Origin: Acidobacteriota bacterium
GTDB lineage: Bacteria > Acidobacteriota > Terriglobia > Bryobacterales > Bryobacteraceae
DNA: 64,000 nucleotides
Reading direction: 5' to 3'
NCBI GenBank assembly: GCA_026393985.1
Contig: JAPKZB010000088.1
Coordinates: forward strand, 62,001 to 126,000
A program made the translations under genes and the position numbers. The notes beneath the pieces were generated by a model. It saw only the letters and a list, made by a program, of their open reading frames with translations. It made no database searches and was not told the DNA's origin. The first letter of the stretch is position 1; each line of letters opens with the position of its first letter. Positions 15,726 through 24,240 of this stretch are shown piece after piece.

Positions 15726-16787
15726 ATGGCCCGAGTCGTCAAGAAACGCAAACCCGCCGAGCCGCCCGCTTCTCCTTTAGCCGCCGTAATGGAGAAGCAT
15801 CTCGACGCGCTCCGCGTGCAGAACTACTCCGAGTACACGGTGAAGAATCGCCGCGTGCACATCGGCTTCTTCGTCGCGTGGTGCCATGAGCGTGGCCTCA
15901 GTGAACCGCTGGACGTAACGCGCCCGGTGCTCGAACGCTATCAGCGGCATCTGTTCCATTACCGGCAGAAGAACGGCCAGCCGTTGAGCTTCCGTTCGCA
16001 GCACTCGCGCCTGGTGCCCATCCGCGTGTGGTTCCGTTGGATCGCGCGGCAGAGGCTGATCCTGCACAATCCGGCCAGTGAGCTCGAACTGCCACGGCTA
16101 GGCCATCGCTTGCCCAAGCACGTGCTGACGACATCGGAAGCTGAGTGCGTGCTGGCGCAGCCGGACGTGAATGATCCGCTGGGCTTGCGGGACCGGGCGT
16201 TGCTTGAAACGCTTTACTCAACTGGGATGCGCCGCCTAGAACTCGCCAATCTGAAACTCTACGATCTTGACACCGAACGCGGAACGTTGATGATCCGGCA
16301 AGGCAAGGGCAAGAAAGATCGCGTGATCCCGATCGGCGACCGCGCCGCCGCGTGGGTCGAGAAGTACGTGCAGGACGGGCGGACTCATCTGGTGGTCGAG
16401 CCCGACGACGGCACGGTCTTCCTGTCGAATGCCGGTGAGCCGTTCTCGCTCGATCATCTCTCCGACCTGGTGCGCGTTCATGTCGATGCGGCCCAGATCG
16501 CCAAGCGCGGTGCGTGCCATCTCTTCCGTCACACCATGGCAACCCTGATGCTCGAAAACGGAGCCGACATCCGCTACATCCAAGCCATGCTCGGCCACGC
16601 CGATCTGAAGACGACGCAGATTTACACACAGGTATCGATCCGCCATCTGAAGCAGATCCACTCGGCCACGCATCCGGCGCAGCTTCCGAAAAAAGACGGC
16701 GATGCAAAACCCAATGAAGCCGCCCGTGAAGAACTGCGGAACGCCCTGGCCGCCGAACAAGACGAAGACGAGGAGCAAGAGCCATAA
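15726..16787 (+). CDS. Tyrosine recombinase/integrase, XerC/D type (353 aa)
   Basis: The N-terminal SAM-like arm (residues ~20-115) is followed by the catalytic domain. It has Arg in YSTGMRRLELANL, Lys in QGKGKKDRVIPI, H-x-x-R in CHLFRHTMATLM, His in MLGHADLKTTQIYT, and that Tyr as nucleophile, so all catalytic residues are present. The C-terminal tail is acidic (EQDEDEEQEP). Its TAA overlaps the ATG of the antitoxin gene (TAATG), which couples a toxin-antitoxin pair to the recombinase. It most likely moves, or once moved, the element whose replication gene was cut by the IS. Confidence 0.93.
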   Translation: MARVVKKRKPAEPPASPLAAVMEKHLDALRVQNYSEYTVKNRRVHIGFFVAWCHERGLSEPLDVTRPVLERYQRHLFHYRQKNGQPLSFRSQHSRLVPIRVWFRWIARQRLILHNPASELELPRLGHRLPKHVLTTSEAECVLAQPDVNDPLGLRDRALLETLYSTGMRRLELANLKLYDLDTERGTLMIRQGKGKKDRVIPIGDRAAAWVEKYVQDGRTHLVVEPDDGTVFLSNAGEPFSLDHLSDLVRVHVDAAQIAKRGACHLFRHTMATLMLENGADIRYIQAMLGHADLKTTQIYTQVSIRHLKQIHSATHPAQLPKKDGDAKPNEAAREELRNALAAEQDEDEEQEP

Positions 16788-17089
16788 TGGAAGCAATGGC
16801 AACCGTCCACATGAGCGAAGCCGAAGTCGCTCGCGATCTTCATGCCGTGCTGGCCAAAGTGCAGCAAGGCGTCGAGGTCGTCATCGAGCAAGATCACCGG
16901 CCCATCGCCGTGCTGAAATCTTCCGTGCCCGCACGGCCAGGCCGCAAGCTGAGCGAGTGCATCGCGCTGGCCAAGGCCTACGAAGCCAAGCTCGGCTACG
17001 CGCCCATCCCGGACGAGGACTTCGCCAAGGACGTGCAAGCGGGCATCGACTCGCGCCGCGACTCGTTCGAGCCGCCTGCATGGGACTAG
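16787..17089 (+). CDS. Phd/YefM-type antitoxin (100 aa)
   Basis: The short protein has an N-terminal DNA-binding segment of the Phd/YefM fold (VHMSEAEVARDLHAVLAKV, then EVVIEQDHRPIAVLK) and a C-terminal extended region (LGYAPIPDEDFAKDVQAG) of the kind that wraps the toxin. It starts within the integrase stop and its own end overlaps the toxin start by 10 bp, the standard antitoxin-before-toxin order. It should neutralise the VapC-type RNase and repress the promoter; the nearest promoter would lie upstream of or within the integrase gene. Confidence 0.88.
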   Translation: MEAMATVHMSEAEVARDLHAVLAKVQQGVEVVIEQDHRPIAVLKSSVPARPGRKLSECIALAKAYEAKLGYAPIPDEDFAKDVQAGIDSRRDSFEPPAWD

Positions 17090-17493
17090 TCCTCGACTCC
17101 AGTGTGCTCATCGCGGCGGAGCGGGAAAAGCGCCCGGTCAGCCAGCTTCTCGCGTCGCTTTCCGCCGAGCACTCCGAAACCGAGTTCCTGCTCTCTTCCA
17201 TCTCCGTGATGGAACTGGAGCATGGCTGGCACCGCGCCAACACACCCGAAGCAGCCGCCAAGCGCCGCCGTTATCTCGATGAGGTGCTGGCCATCCTGCC
17301 GGTCGAACCGTTCACGCGTGAGATGGGCGTGCTGGCCGCCAAGATCGACGCCGACAGGAAGAACGTTGGCTTGGTCATCGCGACCGCCGATCTGCTGATC
17401 GGCATCACGGCGCTGCATCTTGACTACGCCATCGGGACCCGCAACGTCCGCCACTTCAAAATGATCCCCGGCTTGAAGGTCCTTCCTCTTTAG
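17080..17493 (+). CDS. vapC: VapC-type PIN-domain toxin (137 aa)
   Basis: ATG 17080 lies inside the last codons of the antitoxin gene. PIN-domain acidic residues are visible: Asp in LVLDSSVLIAAE (residue ~6), Glu in SVMELEHGWHRA, Asp in IATADLLIGITAL, and the final TRNVRHF. These coordinate Mg2+ for endoribonuclease activity, typically on tRNA or rRNA. Normal length and an intact catalytic set suggest an active toxin that would stabilise the integrase-bearing element. Confidence 0.92.
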   Translation: MGLVLDSSVLIAAEREKRPVSQLLASLSAEHSETEFLLSSISVMELEHGWHRANTPEAAAKRRRYLDEVLAILPVEPFTREMGVLAAKIDADRKNVGLVIATADLLIGITALHLDYAIGTRNVRHFKMIPGLKVLPL

Positions 17494-17543
17494 CCGCCGC
17501 AGACCTCCATCCAGCTTCCCAGCACCGTACAACCGAGGAATCG

Positions 17544-18029
17544 GTGCAAGCGGCTCAACACAAAACGCTCTTCCTGGCGGCGGTGCTCATCCTGAGCATC
17601 CAGCCTCTAGCCGCGCATACGCACGTAGTCCAAAACTCGCGTCTGGGCCTCGACACTTTCAAAACCAGCCTTCACCAGGAGATCGAACTCGGTAGCTCAC
17701 TGAAGGCACTAGAGATCGACGCCAGCGTACGACGGACTTGCGTCCGATCCCGTAGTACCGGCAAGGAACGGGATGCCGAGACCGGGCTGGACTACATGGA
17801 CTTCCGCTACTACGGTGGAGCGCAAGGTCGGTTCATGTCGCCCGATCCGTTCATGGCGAGTGCGAACGTCGCCGACCCTCAAAGCTGGAATCGGAGCCGC
17901 ACGGCCCGCTCTTCCGGCTCGAAGGCCCGTCCGAGAGAGTGCGCATGCTTCTCTAACTCCGCACAGAGCCGGCTCAGATTCTCCTGCCGTTCAACGGCGG
18001 TAGAAGGCATGACCCCCAGTATGCGATAA
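17544..18029 (+). pseudogene. RHS/YD-repeat core fragment
   Basis: The only recognisable part (about residues 70-115) is the RHS-repeat-associated core STGKERDAETGLDYMDFRYY followed by GAQGRFMSPDPF and DPQSWNR. In full RHS proteins this marks the end of the shell just before the variable toxin tip. Here it is preceded by a signal-peptide-like stretch and unrelated residues instead of YD repeats, and the frame breaks after SWNR, where RYAYV would be expected. It is a relic of a large polymorphic-toxin-type gene, probably left by recombination, and is not expected to make a working product. Confidence 0.7.
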
Positions 18030-18171
18030 ACATCCCCTCCGCCGAAACCCCGTTCCCCATCCGTTTGAAAAAATCTGTGTACCGCTAACTCTCTTATTCA
18101 AAACGACTTCCCCGTTTCACCCAACCGCCCGTCCCCCGGATTCGCTTGACCCGCATGCTACGTTTTTAAGC

Positions 18172-18213
18172 AAAGGCGTTCTTCTCCCCAAAAGCGGAAA
18201 GAAGAACGCCTTT
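18172..18213. repeat. Perfect 13-bp inverted repeat upstream of the 259-aa gene
   Basis: AAAGGCGTTCTTC (18172-18184) and GAAGAACGCCTTT (18201-18213) are perfect inverted copies around a 16-nt loop. The right arm ends in TTTT then CC. It could be a terminator for upstream transcription or a leader hairpin of the following gene, whose ATG is 34 nt further on. Confidence 0.7.
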
Positions 18214-18246
18214 TCCATTTCCACCATTCGCAAAGGAGGTCCCGCC

Positions 18247-19026
18247 ATGCCAGCCAAACTACTGTCCGACGAACAGCGCCAGCGTCGCGCCGAAATCGCC
18301 CGCCAGAACGGCGCCAAAAGCAAAGGCCCCGTCACCGCCGAAGGCAAATACCGCAGCTCCATGAATGCCATCGCTACCGGCGAACACGTCGAACTGCACA
18401 AAGAAGATCTGCCGCCCTTCTTTTTCCTGCTCTCTACGGACGACCGGTCAGCCTATCTGCGCGCCTTCCAGGCGCAAATGCGTCATCTCAAGCCGCAGTC
18501 CGAGTTCGAACAAAGCCTCGTCCGGCGCATGGCCATCGCCCTGTTTCAGCACGATCGCCTCGGGAGCTTTCAGGCCGAAGCCATGCAGCGCGAAGTCGAT
18601 ACCGTCCTCCGCGAATTTCCCGCGCTCGGCCTGTCCGAATGCTTCTTCCAATCGCACAAACGGGCCACCATCGAAAAGGAGGTCCAGCAGTTCGTCATCC
18701 GCGGCCAGCGTCATTACCTGGCCACCTTCCGCGGTCTGCACAAAACGCTGATCGACCTGCGCAAGCATACCCCCATGCAGCCGCCGGAGCCGGTCGATAT
18801 CACCGCCGACTCAAACCAGATCAAACTCGAAGACCCGGATCCCGAAGTCACCCGGGAGGTCCTCGCCCTGGCCGACCGCGCCAAAAAGGAACCCAACTTC
18901 GTTCTCCCTGAGTATGCTCTTATCTTCCTGCAGGATAAAGACTTAATGGAACGGCTGGCCCCCGGCTACGACGTCGGCGATCTGCTCGAGCGCTTCGGTC
19001 GAAGCCCAATTCTCAAGGCGGCTTAA
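18247..19026 (+). CDS. Lineage-type hypothetical protein, NGAKSKGP family (259 aa)
   Basis: A near-perfect Shine-Dalgarno (AAAGGAGGT at 18232-18240) sits 6 nt before ATG 18247. The N-terminus RQNGAKSKGPVTAEGKYRSS followed by MNAIATG is the hallmark of a protein family present in many copies in Solibacter-like acidobacteria; from memory the usual form is NGAKSKGPxTxxGKxxSSxNAxxHG. The rest is mostly helical and charged (FEQSLVRRMAIALFQHDRL, EKEVQQFVIRGQRHY). Function is unknown. The multi-copy nature of the family and its place at the edge of the accessory region hint at mobility, but no transposase motif is visible. Confidence 0.85.
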   Translation: MPAKLLSDEQRQRRAEIARQNGAKSKGPVTAEGKYRSSMNAIATGEHVELHKEDLPPFFFLLSTDDRSAYLRAFQAQMRHLKPQSEFEQSLVRRMAIALFQHDRLGSFQAEAMQREVDTVLREFPALGLSECFFQSHKRATIEKEVQQFVIRGQRHYLATFRGLHKTLIDLRKHTPMQPPEPVDITADSNQIKLEDPDPEVTREVLALADRAKKEPNFVLPEYALIFLQDKDLMERLAPGYDVGDLLERFGRSPILKAA

Positions 19027-19050
19027 CCCCGAAACCAACGCAAACGCAAC

Positions 19051-19461
19051 CTAAGTCAATTTCTTCAGCCGCACCATCTGCCCGCTGCCCGGCTTAACAA
19101 AAGCCCCGCTTTGGGCCCCGGCCCGCGTCGAACTCTCGCGCTCCCGCATCAGCTCGAGCGCCCCGTTCACCAGCCGGCCCGTAAACCGCACCTTCGTGTC
19201 GTTTACCTCGTTGCCGGCCTGCTCCGTCGTCACCACCACAAACGTCACCAGCTCCCCGGCCACAATCCCGGTCGCAATCGGCGTGCTCTGATGGTCCCCA
19301 TACTGCTTACCGCCCAGCGCCGTACCCTTCTGCACAAACTGAAACGAAATCTGCGTCGGGTCCCGGTCCGGCCGCCCGCTGTCGATCTCCCCCACCCAAA
19401 TTCCCGTCAAATCCGCCGCCCACGCCGTCCCGGCCAGCAGCAGCAGCCCCAGCCTACCCAC
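19051..19461 (-). CDS. Small secreted beta-rich protein (136 aa)
   Basis: The GTG start at 19461 overlaps the DUF1552 stop (GTGGGTAG), so translation is coupled. It encodes a signal peptide (VGRLGLLLLAGTAWA) followed by ADLTGIWVGEIDSGRPD and alternating strand patterns (QISFQFVQKGTALGG, ELVTFVVVTTEQ, KVRFTGRLVNGALELMRE). This matches the short secreted acidobacterial proteins beginning 'DLTGxW', which look like small beta barrels. No catalytic motif is visible. It takes the place that an ankyrin gene has in module 1 (1541-2854). Confidence 0.85.
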   Translation of the reverse strand: MGRLGLLLLAGTAWAADLTGIWVGEIDSGRPDRDPTQISFQFVQKGTALGGKQYGDHQSTPIATGIVAGELVTFVVVTTEQAGNEVNDTKVRFTGRLVNGALELMRERESSTRAGAQSGAFVKPGSGQMVRLKKLT

Positions 19462-20776
19462 GCAACAACCCCCGCAGCGGACCCGTACTATCGGCAAACC
19501 GCTCCACCGGCGTCCCAAAAGCCTCCAGCATCGAAACGTACAGGTTCGCCATCGGGCTGTCCTCGGCGTACACCAAATGCTGCCCGGCGTCGATCCGTCC
19601 GCCCCCCAGCCCGCCCAGCAGCAGCGGCAAATTCCGCGGGCTGTGCCGGTCCCCGTCGCTCAGCGCCGAACCAAACAGGATCATCGAGTTATCGAGCACC
19701 GTCGATTCGCCCTCTTTCATGCCCTCAAGACGCCCCAGCAGATAGGCGTACTGTTCCACGTGCCACCGGCTGATCCGCTCGTACTGCCGCAGCTTGTCCT
19801 CGTTCTTCTGGTGGTGCGACACGTCGTGATGCCCCGCGCTCACCCCGTCAAGGAACCGGAAGCTCACGTTGCTCACTGCGTTGCCGAACATAAACGTCGC
19901 AATCCGCGTCGTGTCCGTCTGGAACGCCGTCGCAATCATGTCCAGCATCAGCCGCACATGCTCGGCATGGTCCGCCGGCCGTTCCGTCGGCATCGCCTTC
20001 GGATCCATCGCCGCCCGCGGCTTCCACGTCCGCTCCTGCGTGCCCGTCGCCCGCTGCACCCGCTCTTCGAGCGACCGCATCACCGACAGATACTCATCCA
20101 GCCGCACCCGGTCCGCCGTCCCCACCTGCCCCCGCAGCTTCTTCGCGTCGCCCAGCACCCGGTCCAGCAGCAGCGCGTCCATCTTCGCCTCGTTCCCCTG
20201 CGGCCCGGACGAAGCGCGGAACAGCCGTTCATACACGGACCGTGGATTCAGCTCCCGCGCCAGCGGCGTCGTCGGGCTGCTCCACGCAATGTGCGACCCG
20301 TAAACCCGCGTGTACCCCACCACGGCGTCCACCCCCACCGCCACCGGCGTCACGCCCAGCTCGAGCGACGGCAGCGGCGTCTGCCCCGCCGTCCGCTGCG
20401 CCGCCAGTTGATCCACCGAAACCCCGTTGGCAATATCCTCGCCCGGCGTCTTCTTGATCGTCTGGCACGTCAGCCACGCCGCCTCTTTCACGTAGTGCCC
20501 GTCGCCGCCCTTCGAGTTCTCGTTCCAAAGGTTGGTCAGCACCGTCACCCGGCTCTTCAAACCGGCCAGCGGCTGCAGCGTCGGCGAAAGCTGAAACTCC
20601 CGTCCCTTACCCTCCGGCGCCCACTTCCACGGGTTCACCCCGTTCGGCATGTACAGCGCCGCCATCCGCACCGGCGGCTTGCCCGCGCGGTCGCCCGTCG
20701 CGGCCATCGCCTCGAGCCACGGCAATCCCAGGCCAACCCCGGCCCCTCGCAAAATCGTCCGGCGGGAGATCTTCAT
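19454..20776 (-). CDS. DUF1552 family Tat-exported protein, copy 2 (440 aa)
   Basis: The twin-arginine signal is clear (SRRTILRGAGVGLGLPWLEAM). DUF1552 landmarks match copies 1 and 3: AALYMPNGVNPWKW near the start, a HIAWSSPTTPLA block, GHHDVSHHQKNE and ILFGSALSDGDRHS. It is coupled to the upstream PSD1 cytochrome by ATGA and to the small secreted protein by an 8-bp overlap. As with the whole family, the activity is unknown. Confidence 0.93.
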   Translation of the reverse strand: MKISRRTILRGAGVGLGLPWLEAMAATGDRAGKPPVRMAALYMPNGVNPWKWAPEGKGREFQLSPTLQPLAGLKSRVTVLTNLWNENSKGGDGHYVKEAAWLTCQTIKKTPGEDIANGVSVDQLAAQRTAGQTPLPSLELGVTPVAVGVDAVVGYTRVYGSHIAWSSPTTPLARELNPRSVYERLFRASSGPQGNEAKMDALLLDRVLGDAKKLRGQVGTADRVRLDEYLSVMRSLEERVQRATGTQERTWKPRAAMDPKAMPTERPADHAEHVRLMLDMIATAFQTDTTRIATFMFGNAVSNVSFRFLDGVSAGHHDVSHHQKNEDKLRQYERISRWHVEQYAYLLGRLEGMKEGESTVLDNSMILFGSALSDGDRHSPRNLPLLLGGLGGGRIDAGQHLVYAEDSPMANLYVSMLEAFGTPVERFADSTGPLRGLLRG

Positions 20777-22629
20777 GTGGTCTTCTTCTCCTTCGGCCGC
20801 TCCTTCTGCCGGAACGGCGTACTCAGTACAATGCCTTCAATCAGCGCCTGCGCGCTGTAATCCTTGGCCTTCACCTCGGCCACAATCGCGTCCACCGTGC
20901 ACGAATCCCGCAGCGTCAGCCCGCGCCCCAGCGCATAGCCCAGCAGCTTGCTCGTCAGGTTCCGCAGGAACAGATCCTTATGCTGCAGCAGCGCCGCCTT
21001 CAGCTGCGCCGGCCCCTGGATCTTCGTCCCATCGGTCATCTCGCCCGCATTGTCCACCGGCTTGCCGGCGTCCTCGGTCCGCCACCGCCCAATCACGTCG
21101 TAGTTCTCAAGCGCAAAGCCCAGTGGGTCAATCCGGCTGTGGCAGCTCGCGCAAACGGCGTTCGCCCGGTGCTTTTCAAGGCGCTCCCGCACCGTGGCCG
21201 GCGCCGCGCCTGCCGCCGTCTCCGCCAGCGGCGGCACATTCGCCGGCGGCGGGGGAGGCGGCGTACCGAGCAGCGAATCGAGAATCCACGTCCCCCGCAG
21301 CACCGGGCTCGTCCGGTACGGATACGACGATACCGCCAGCACCGCCGGCATCCCCAGCAGTCCCCCGCGGTTGGAATCCTTCGGCAGCTCCACCCACTGC
21401 GGCTGCTTGGACGCATTGGCCCGCACCGCCAGCTTAAAGCCGAAGTGCTTCGAGAAATTGCTCGTCCCCACCGTGTAGTCGGAATCGATCAGGTTCAGCA
21501 ACGACAGGTTCCGCACGAGAATCTCCAGGAAAAACTGCTGCGGCTGAATGCGGATATCCCCCCGCAGCTCCTCGTCCTTGGCGTACTCCGGAAACAGCTT
21601 CGCGTCCGGCGCCTTATCCCCCGCCAGCTCCCGAGTATGCAGCCACTGCTCGGTAAACCGCCGCGCCAGGTTCCAAGAGCGGTCGTGCTTCAGCATCCGC
21701 CGCGCCATCTGCCGCAGCACCTCCGGGTCCTGCAACTTGCCGCTCGCCGCCAGGTCCGTCAACAGCTCGTCCGGCTGGCTGCCCCAGAGAAAGTAGGAAA
21801 GCCGTGAAGCCAGCGCGTAGTTGTCCACCGTCTCCGCCGGCTCGGTCCGGAACAGAAACAGCGGCGAAACCAGTGCCCCTCGCAGGGCAAAGAAGATCGC
21901 CGGCTCAAAGTCCTCGCCCGCCTTCCGCGCGGCACTATACAAGCTCAAATACGGCAGCAGCTCCGCCTCCGTCACCGGCCGCCGGAACGCCCGCGGCAGA
22001 AACGCCTGCAAAATCTTCCGCGCCGCCTGCTCGGCCGTTATTCCCGGCCCCGGCTTGGCTACCAGAATCCGCGTCCGCGACTTGTACTCCTTCGCCGCGA
22101 AGTCCATGGCCAGCTTCGCCGTCTCCATGTACTTCTCCGAGTGCAGCGGCGACAAAAACAGCGTCTCCGCCGCATTGTCAAAGCCTTCGCCGCCCGCCCC
22201 GTCCACCGGCAGCGCGTGGCCAATGTCCAGGTGGATATCGAGCAGGTCCTGCACCGTCGCCGTGTATTCGTCCCGGTTCAGCCGCCGCAGCGGCACCGGC
22301 CCCGGCCCTACGCCGGAAGCGCACGCCGTCGTCCGCAGCGTCTGCTCGACGTAACGGGCCAACTCCTCCCGCGCGTTCAACTCCGGCGCGGGCGATCCCT
22401 TCGGCGGCATCTCGCCGTTCCGCACCCGCAGCGCCAGCCGCGACCAGTCCTGCGCCGCCGTCGCAAAGCTCTCCGGGCTCGCTACCTTCTCAAGGCGAAA
22501 CCCGCCCACCGCCGCCTTCCCGGCGTGGCAGCTCTTGCAGTAGGTCTCCAGAAACCGCTGGCTCCCGGCAAAATCAGGCGCACCCCAACCGCACACCACC
22601 GTCAGCGCGAATGAGGCGACAAAACGCAT
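20773..22629 (-). CDS. PSD1-type c-type cytochrome, short form (618 aa), copy 2
   Basis: A signal peptide (MRFVASFALTVVCGWG) precedes the first haem motif CKSCH. DUF1587 (RLNRDEYTATVQDLLDIHLD) leads directly into DUF1595 (FLPRAFRRPVTEAELLPYL), DUF1592 (SYFLWGSQPDELL), DUF1588 with a poly-Pro stretch and CASCH (about residue 494), and DUF1585 (LLGYALGRGLTLRDS). Compared with copies 1 and 3 it lacks the ~130-residue sugar-binding-like insert after DUF1587, which explains its shorter length. It starts 25 bp after the response-regulator stop, so the two-component genes and this module probably share a transcript. Confidence 0.93.
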   Translation of the reverse strand: MRFVASFALTVVCGWGAPDFAGSQRFLETYCKSCHAGKAAVGGFRLEKVASPESFATAAQDWSRLALRVRNGEMPPKGSPAPELNAREELARYVEQTLRTTACASGVGPGPVPLRRLNRDEYTATVQDLLDIHLDIGHALPVDGAGGEGFDNAAETLFLSPLHSEKYMETAKLAMDFAAKEYKSRTRILVAKPGPGITAEQAARKILQAFLPRAFRRPVTEAELLPYLSLYSAARKAGEDFEPAIFFALRGALVSPLFLFRTEPAETVDNYALASRLSYFLWGSQPDELLTDLAASGKLQDPEVLRQMARRMLKHDRSWNLARRFTEQWLHTRELAGDKAPDAKLFPEYAKDEELRGDIRIQPQQFFLEILVRNLSLLNLIDSDYTVGTSNFSKHFGFKLAVRANASKQPQWVELPKDSNRGGLLGMPAVLAVSSYPYRTSPVLRGTWILDSLLGTPPPPPPANVPPLAETAAGAAPATVRERLEKHRANAVCASCHSRIDPLGFALENYDVIGRWRTEDAGKPVDNAGEMTDGTKIQGPAQLKAALLQHKDLFLRNLTSKLLGYALGRGLTLRDSCTVDAIVAEVKAKDYSAQALIEGIVLSTPFRQKERPKEKKTT

Positions 22630-22654
22630 GACAACGCCTTTACTATATAACCCC

Positions 22655-23344
22655 TTACGGTTCCTTCACAAACCGGTAGCCCACCCCCCGCACCGTCAAA
22701 AGATGGCGCGGCTTGGCCGGGTCGTCCTCAAGATACTTCCGCAGCCGCACCATGAAGTTGTCAATCGCCCGCGTGTCCGTATCCTCGTGCAGCCCCCAAA
22801 CCTCTTCAAGCAGCACCTTCCGCGATACCGGCGCGCCCTCGTGCTGCATCAGATACCGCAGCACATTGGCCTCCATCAGCGTCAACGGATACGTCTCGGC
22901 CCCCACCCGCAACTCCAACCGGTCCAGGTCCACCGATCTGTTGCCAAACACCAACGCCGGCGGCTTCCGCAGCCACTCCCGCCGCCGCAGCAGGCTCCCA
23001 ATCCGCGCAATCAGAATCGCCAGCTCAAATGGCTTCGGCAGATAATCGTCGCACCCCGCCGCAAACCCGTTCAACACATCGTCGGCATGCCCCCGCGCCG
23101 TCAAAATCAGCACCGGCACATACAGTCCCGCCGCCCGCAGCTCCCGCAGCACGGTGAAGCCGTCCTTGCCCGGCAGCATCACATCGAGCACTAGGACATC
23201 GAATTGGCTTCGTCTCGTCAACAGCTCTTCGAGCGCCGCCTCCCCCGTCTCCACCACCTGCACCGTGTAGCCTTCGGCTTCCAGGTTGAAGCGCAGCCCT
23301 TCGGCCAGCGCCCGTTCGTCTTCCACCACCAGAATCCTGCTCAT
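22655..23344 (-). CDS. OmpR/PhoB-type response regulator (229 aa)
   Basis: ATG 23344 overlaps the kinase stop (ATGA); the open frame extends 21 codons further but only inside the kinase gene. The receiver domain has RILVVEDERALAEG (acidic pair), VLVLDVMLPGKDG (phospho-acceptor Asp), LILTARG (Thr switch) and DDYLPKPF (Lys). The C-terminal winged-helix domain has LTLMEANVLRYLMQHEG, DNFMVRLRKYLE and LLTVRGVGYRF. It is the DNA-binding output of the adjacent histidine kinase. The PSD1/DUF1552 genes immediately downstream are the obvious candidate regulon. Confidence 0.95.
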   Translation of the reverse strand: MSRILVVEDERALAEGLRFNLEAEGYTVQVVETGEAALEELLTRRSQFDVLVLDVMLPGKDGFTVLRELRAAGLYVPVLILTARGHADDVLNGFAAGCDDYLPKPFELAILIARIGSLLRRREWLRKPPALVFGNRSVDLDRLELRVGAETYPLTLMEANVLRYLMQHEGAPVSRKVLLEEVWGLHEDTDTRAIDNFMVRLRKYLEDDPAKPRHLLTVRGVGYRFVKEP

Positions 23345-24231
23345 CCCTTCAAAGGCAACTGCAGAATAAACGTGCTGCCGGCCCCCGGCCCCGCGCTCTC
23401 CGCCCACGCCTTTCCCCCATGCCGCAGCGCCACGCTGCGCACAATGAACAGGCCCAACCCCGTCCCTTTCACCTTCGCCGCCAACACCCCCGGCACCCGG
23501 TAGAAGCGCTTGAAAATCTGCTTCAGCTCATCTTTCGCAATGCCCGGCCCCTCGTCCCGCACCCGCAACTGCGCGTACTTGCCGTCTACCACCCGCGTCT
23601 CAATCTCCACCTGCGCCGGCTGCGTCGAGTACTTGATCGCGTTGTCCAGCAGATTCGACACCGCCGCCCGCACATCGTCCGCGTCCGCCCGCATGGTCAC
23701 CGCTTCAGCCGGCGCAAACGTCAGATGCACCGCCGGCTCCGGATACATCGTCCGGAGCCGCTCCAGGCACTCGGCCACAATTGCGTTCAGGTCAAACGAT
23801 GTCAGATTCAGCTTCCGGCTCGCGCCCATCCGCCCCGTCCGCAACACCTGCTCAATCGTCGAATGCAGCCGGTCGTTCTCGGCCAGCATGATCCGGTAAA
23901 ACTCCTGCCGCTTGCTCGCCTCCACCGGCCGGCTCTGCAAAGTCTCCAGATACAGCCGGATCGACGACACCGGCGTCTTCAACTCGTGCGTCACGGCGTT
24001 GATGAAGGCGTCGTGCTGCTCATTCCGCCGGATCTCCCGCACGAGAAATATCGTGTTCAGCACCACCCCGGCAATGATGATGGCCAGCAGCACCACCCCG
24101 AGAAGCAACAGAATTCCCGTCCGCCAGTTGAGCAGCACCCAGCCGACGTACAGCAACAACGTAATCGAAACCACCCCGGCGCCTAGCGCGATAAAGAACG
24201 CGATGGTTTTTCGCCGGCCGGTCACAATCAC
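23341..24231 (-). CDS. Membrane sensor histidine kinase (296 aa)
   Basis: The start is GTG 24231. Two N-terminal transmembrane helices (about 9-30 and 38-62) with almost no periplasmic loop suggest sensing within the membrane. The HisKA box is NAVTHELKTPVSSIRLYLE. The HATPase_c domain shows NLLDNAIKYS (N box), VRDEGPGI (G1) and KGTGLGLFIV (G2). The desaturase gene ends 9 bp upstream and the response regulator follows with an ATGA overlap. A membrane-state signal is an inference from the absent sensor loop and the desaturase neighbour. Confidence 0.94.
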   Translation of the reverse strand: MIVTGRRKTIAFFIALGAGVVSITLLLYVGWVLLNWRTGILLLLGVVLLAIIIAGVVLNTIFLVREIRRNEQHDAFINAVTHELKTPVSSIRLYLETLQSRPVEASKRQEFYRIMLAENDRLHSTIEQVLRTGRMGASRKLNLTSFDLNAIVAECLERLRTMYPEPAVHLTFAPAEAVTMRADADDVRAAVSNLLDNAIKYSTQPAQVEIETRVVDGKYAQLRVRDEGPGIAKDELKQIFKRFYRVPGVLAAKVKGTGLGLFIVRSVALRHGGKAWAESAGPGAGSTFILQLPLKG

Positions 24232-24240
24232 CCTTCTAGC

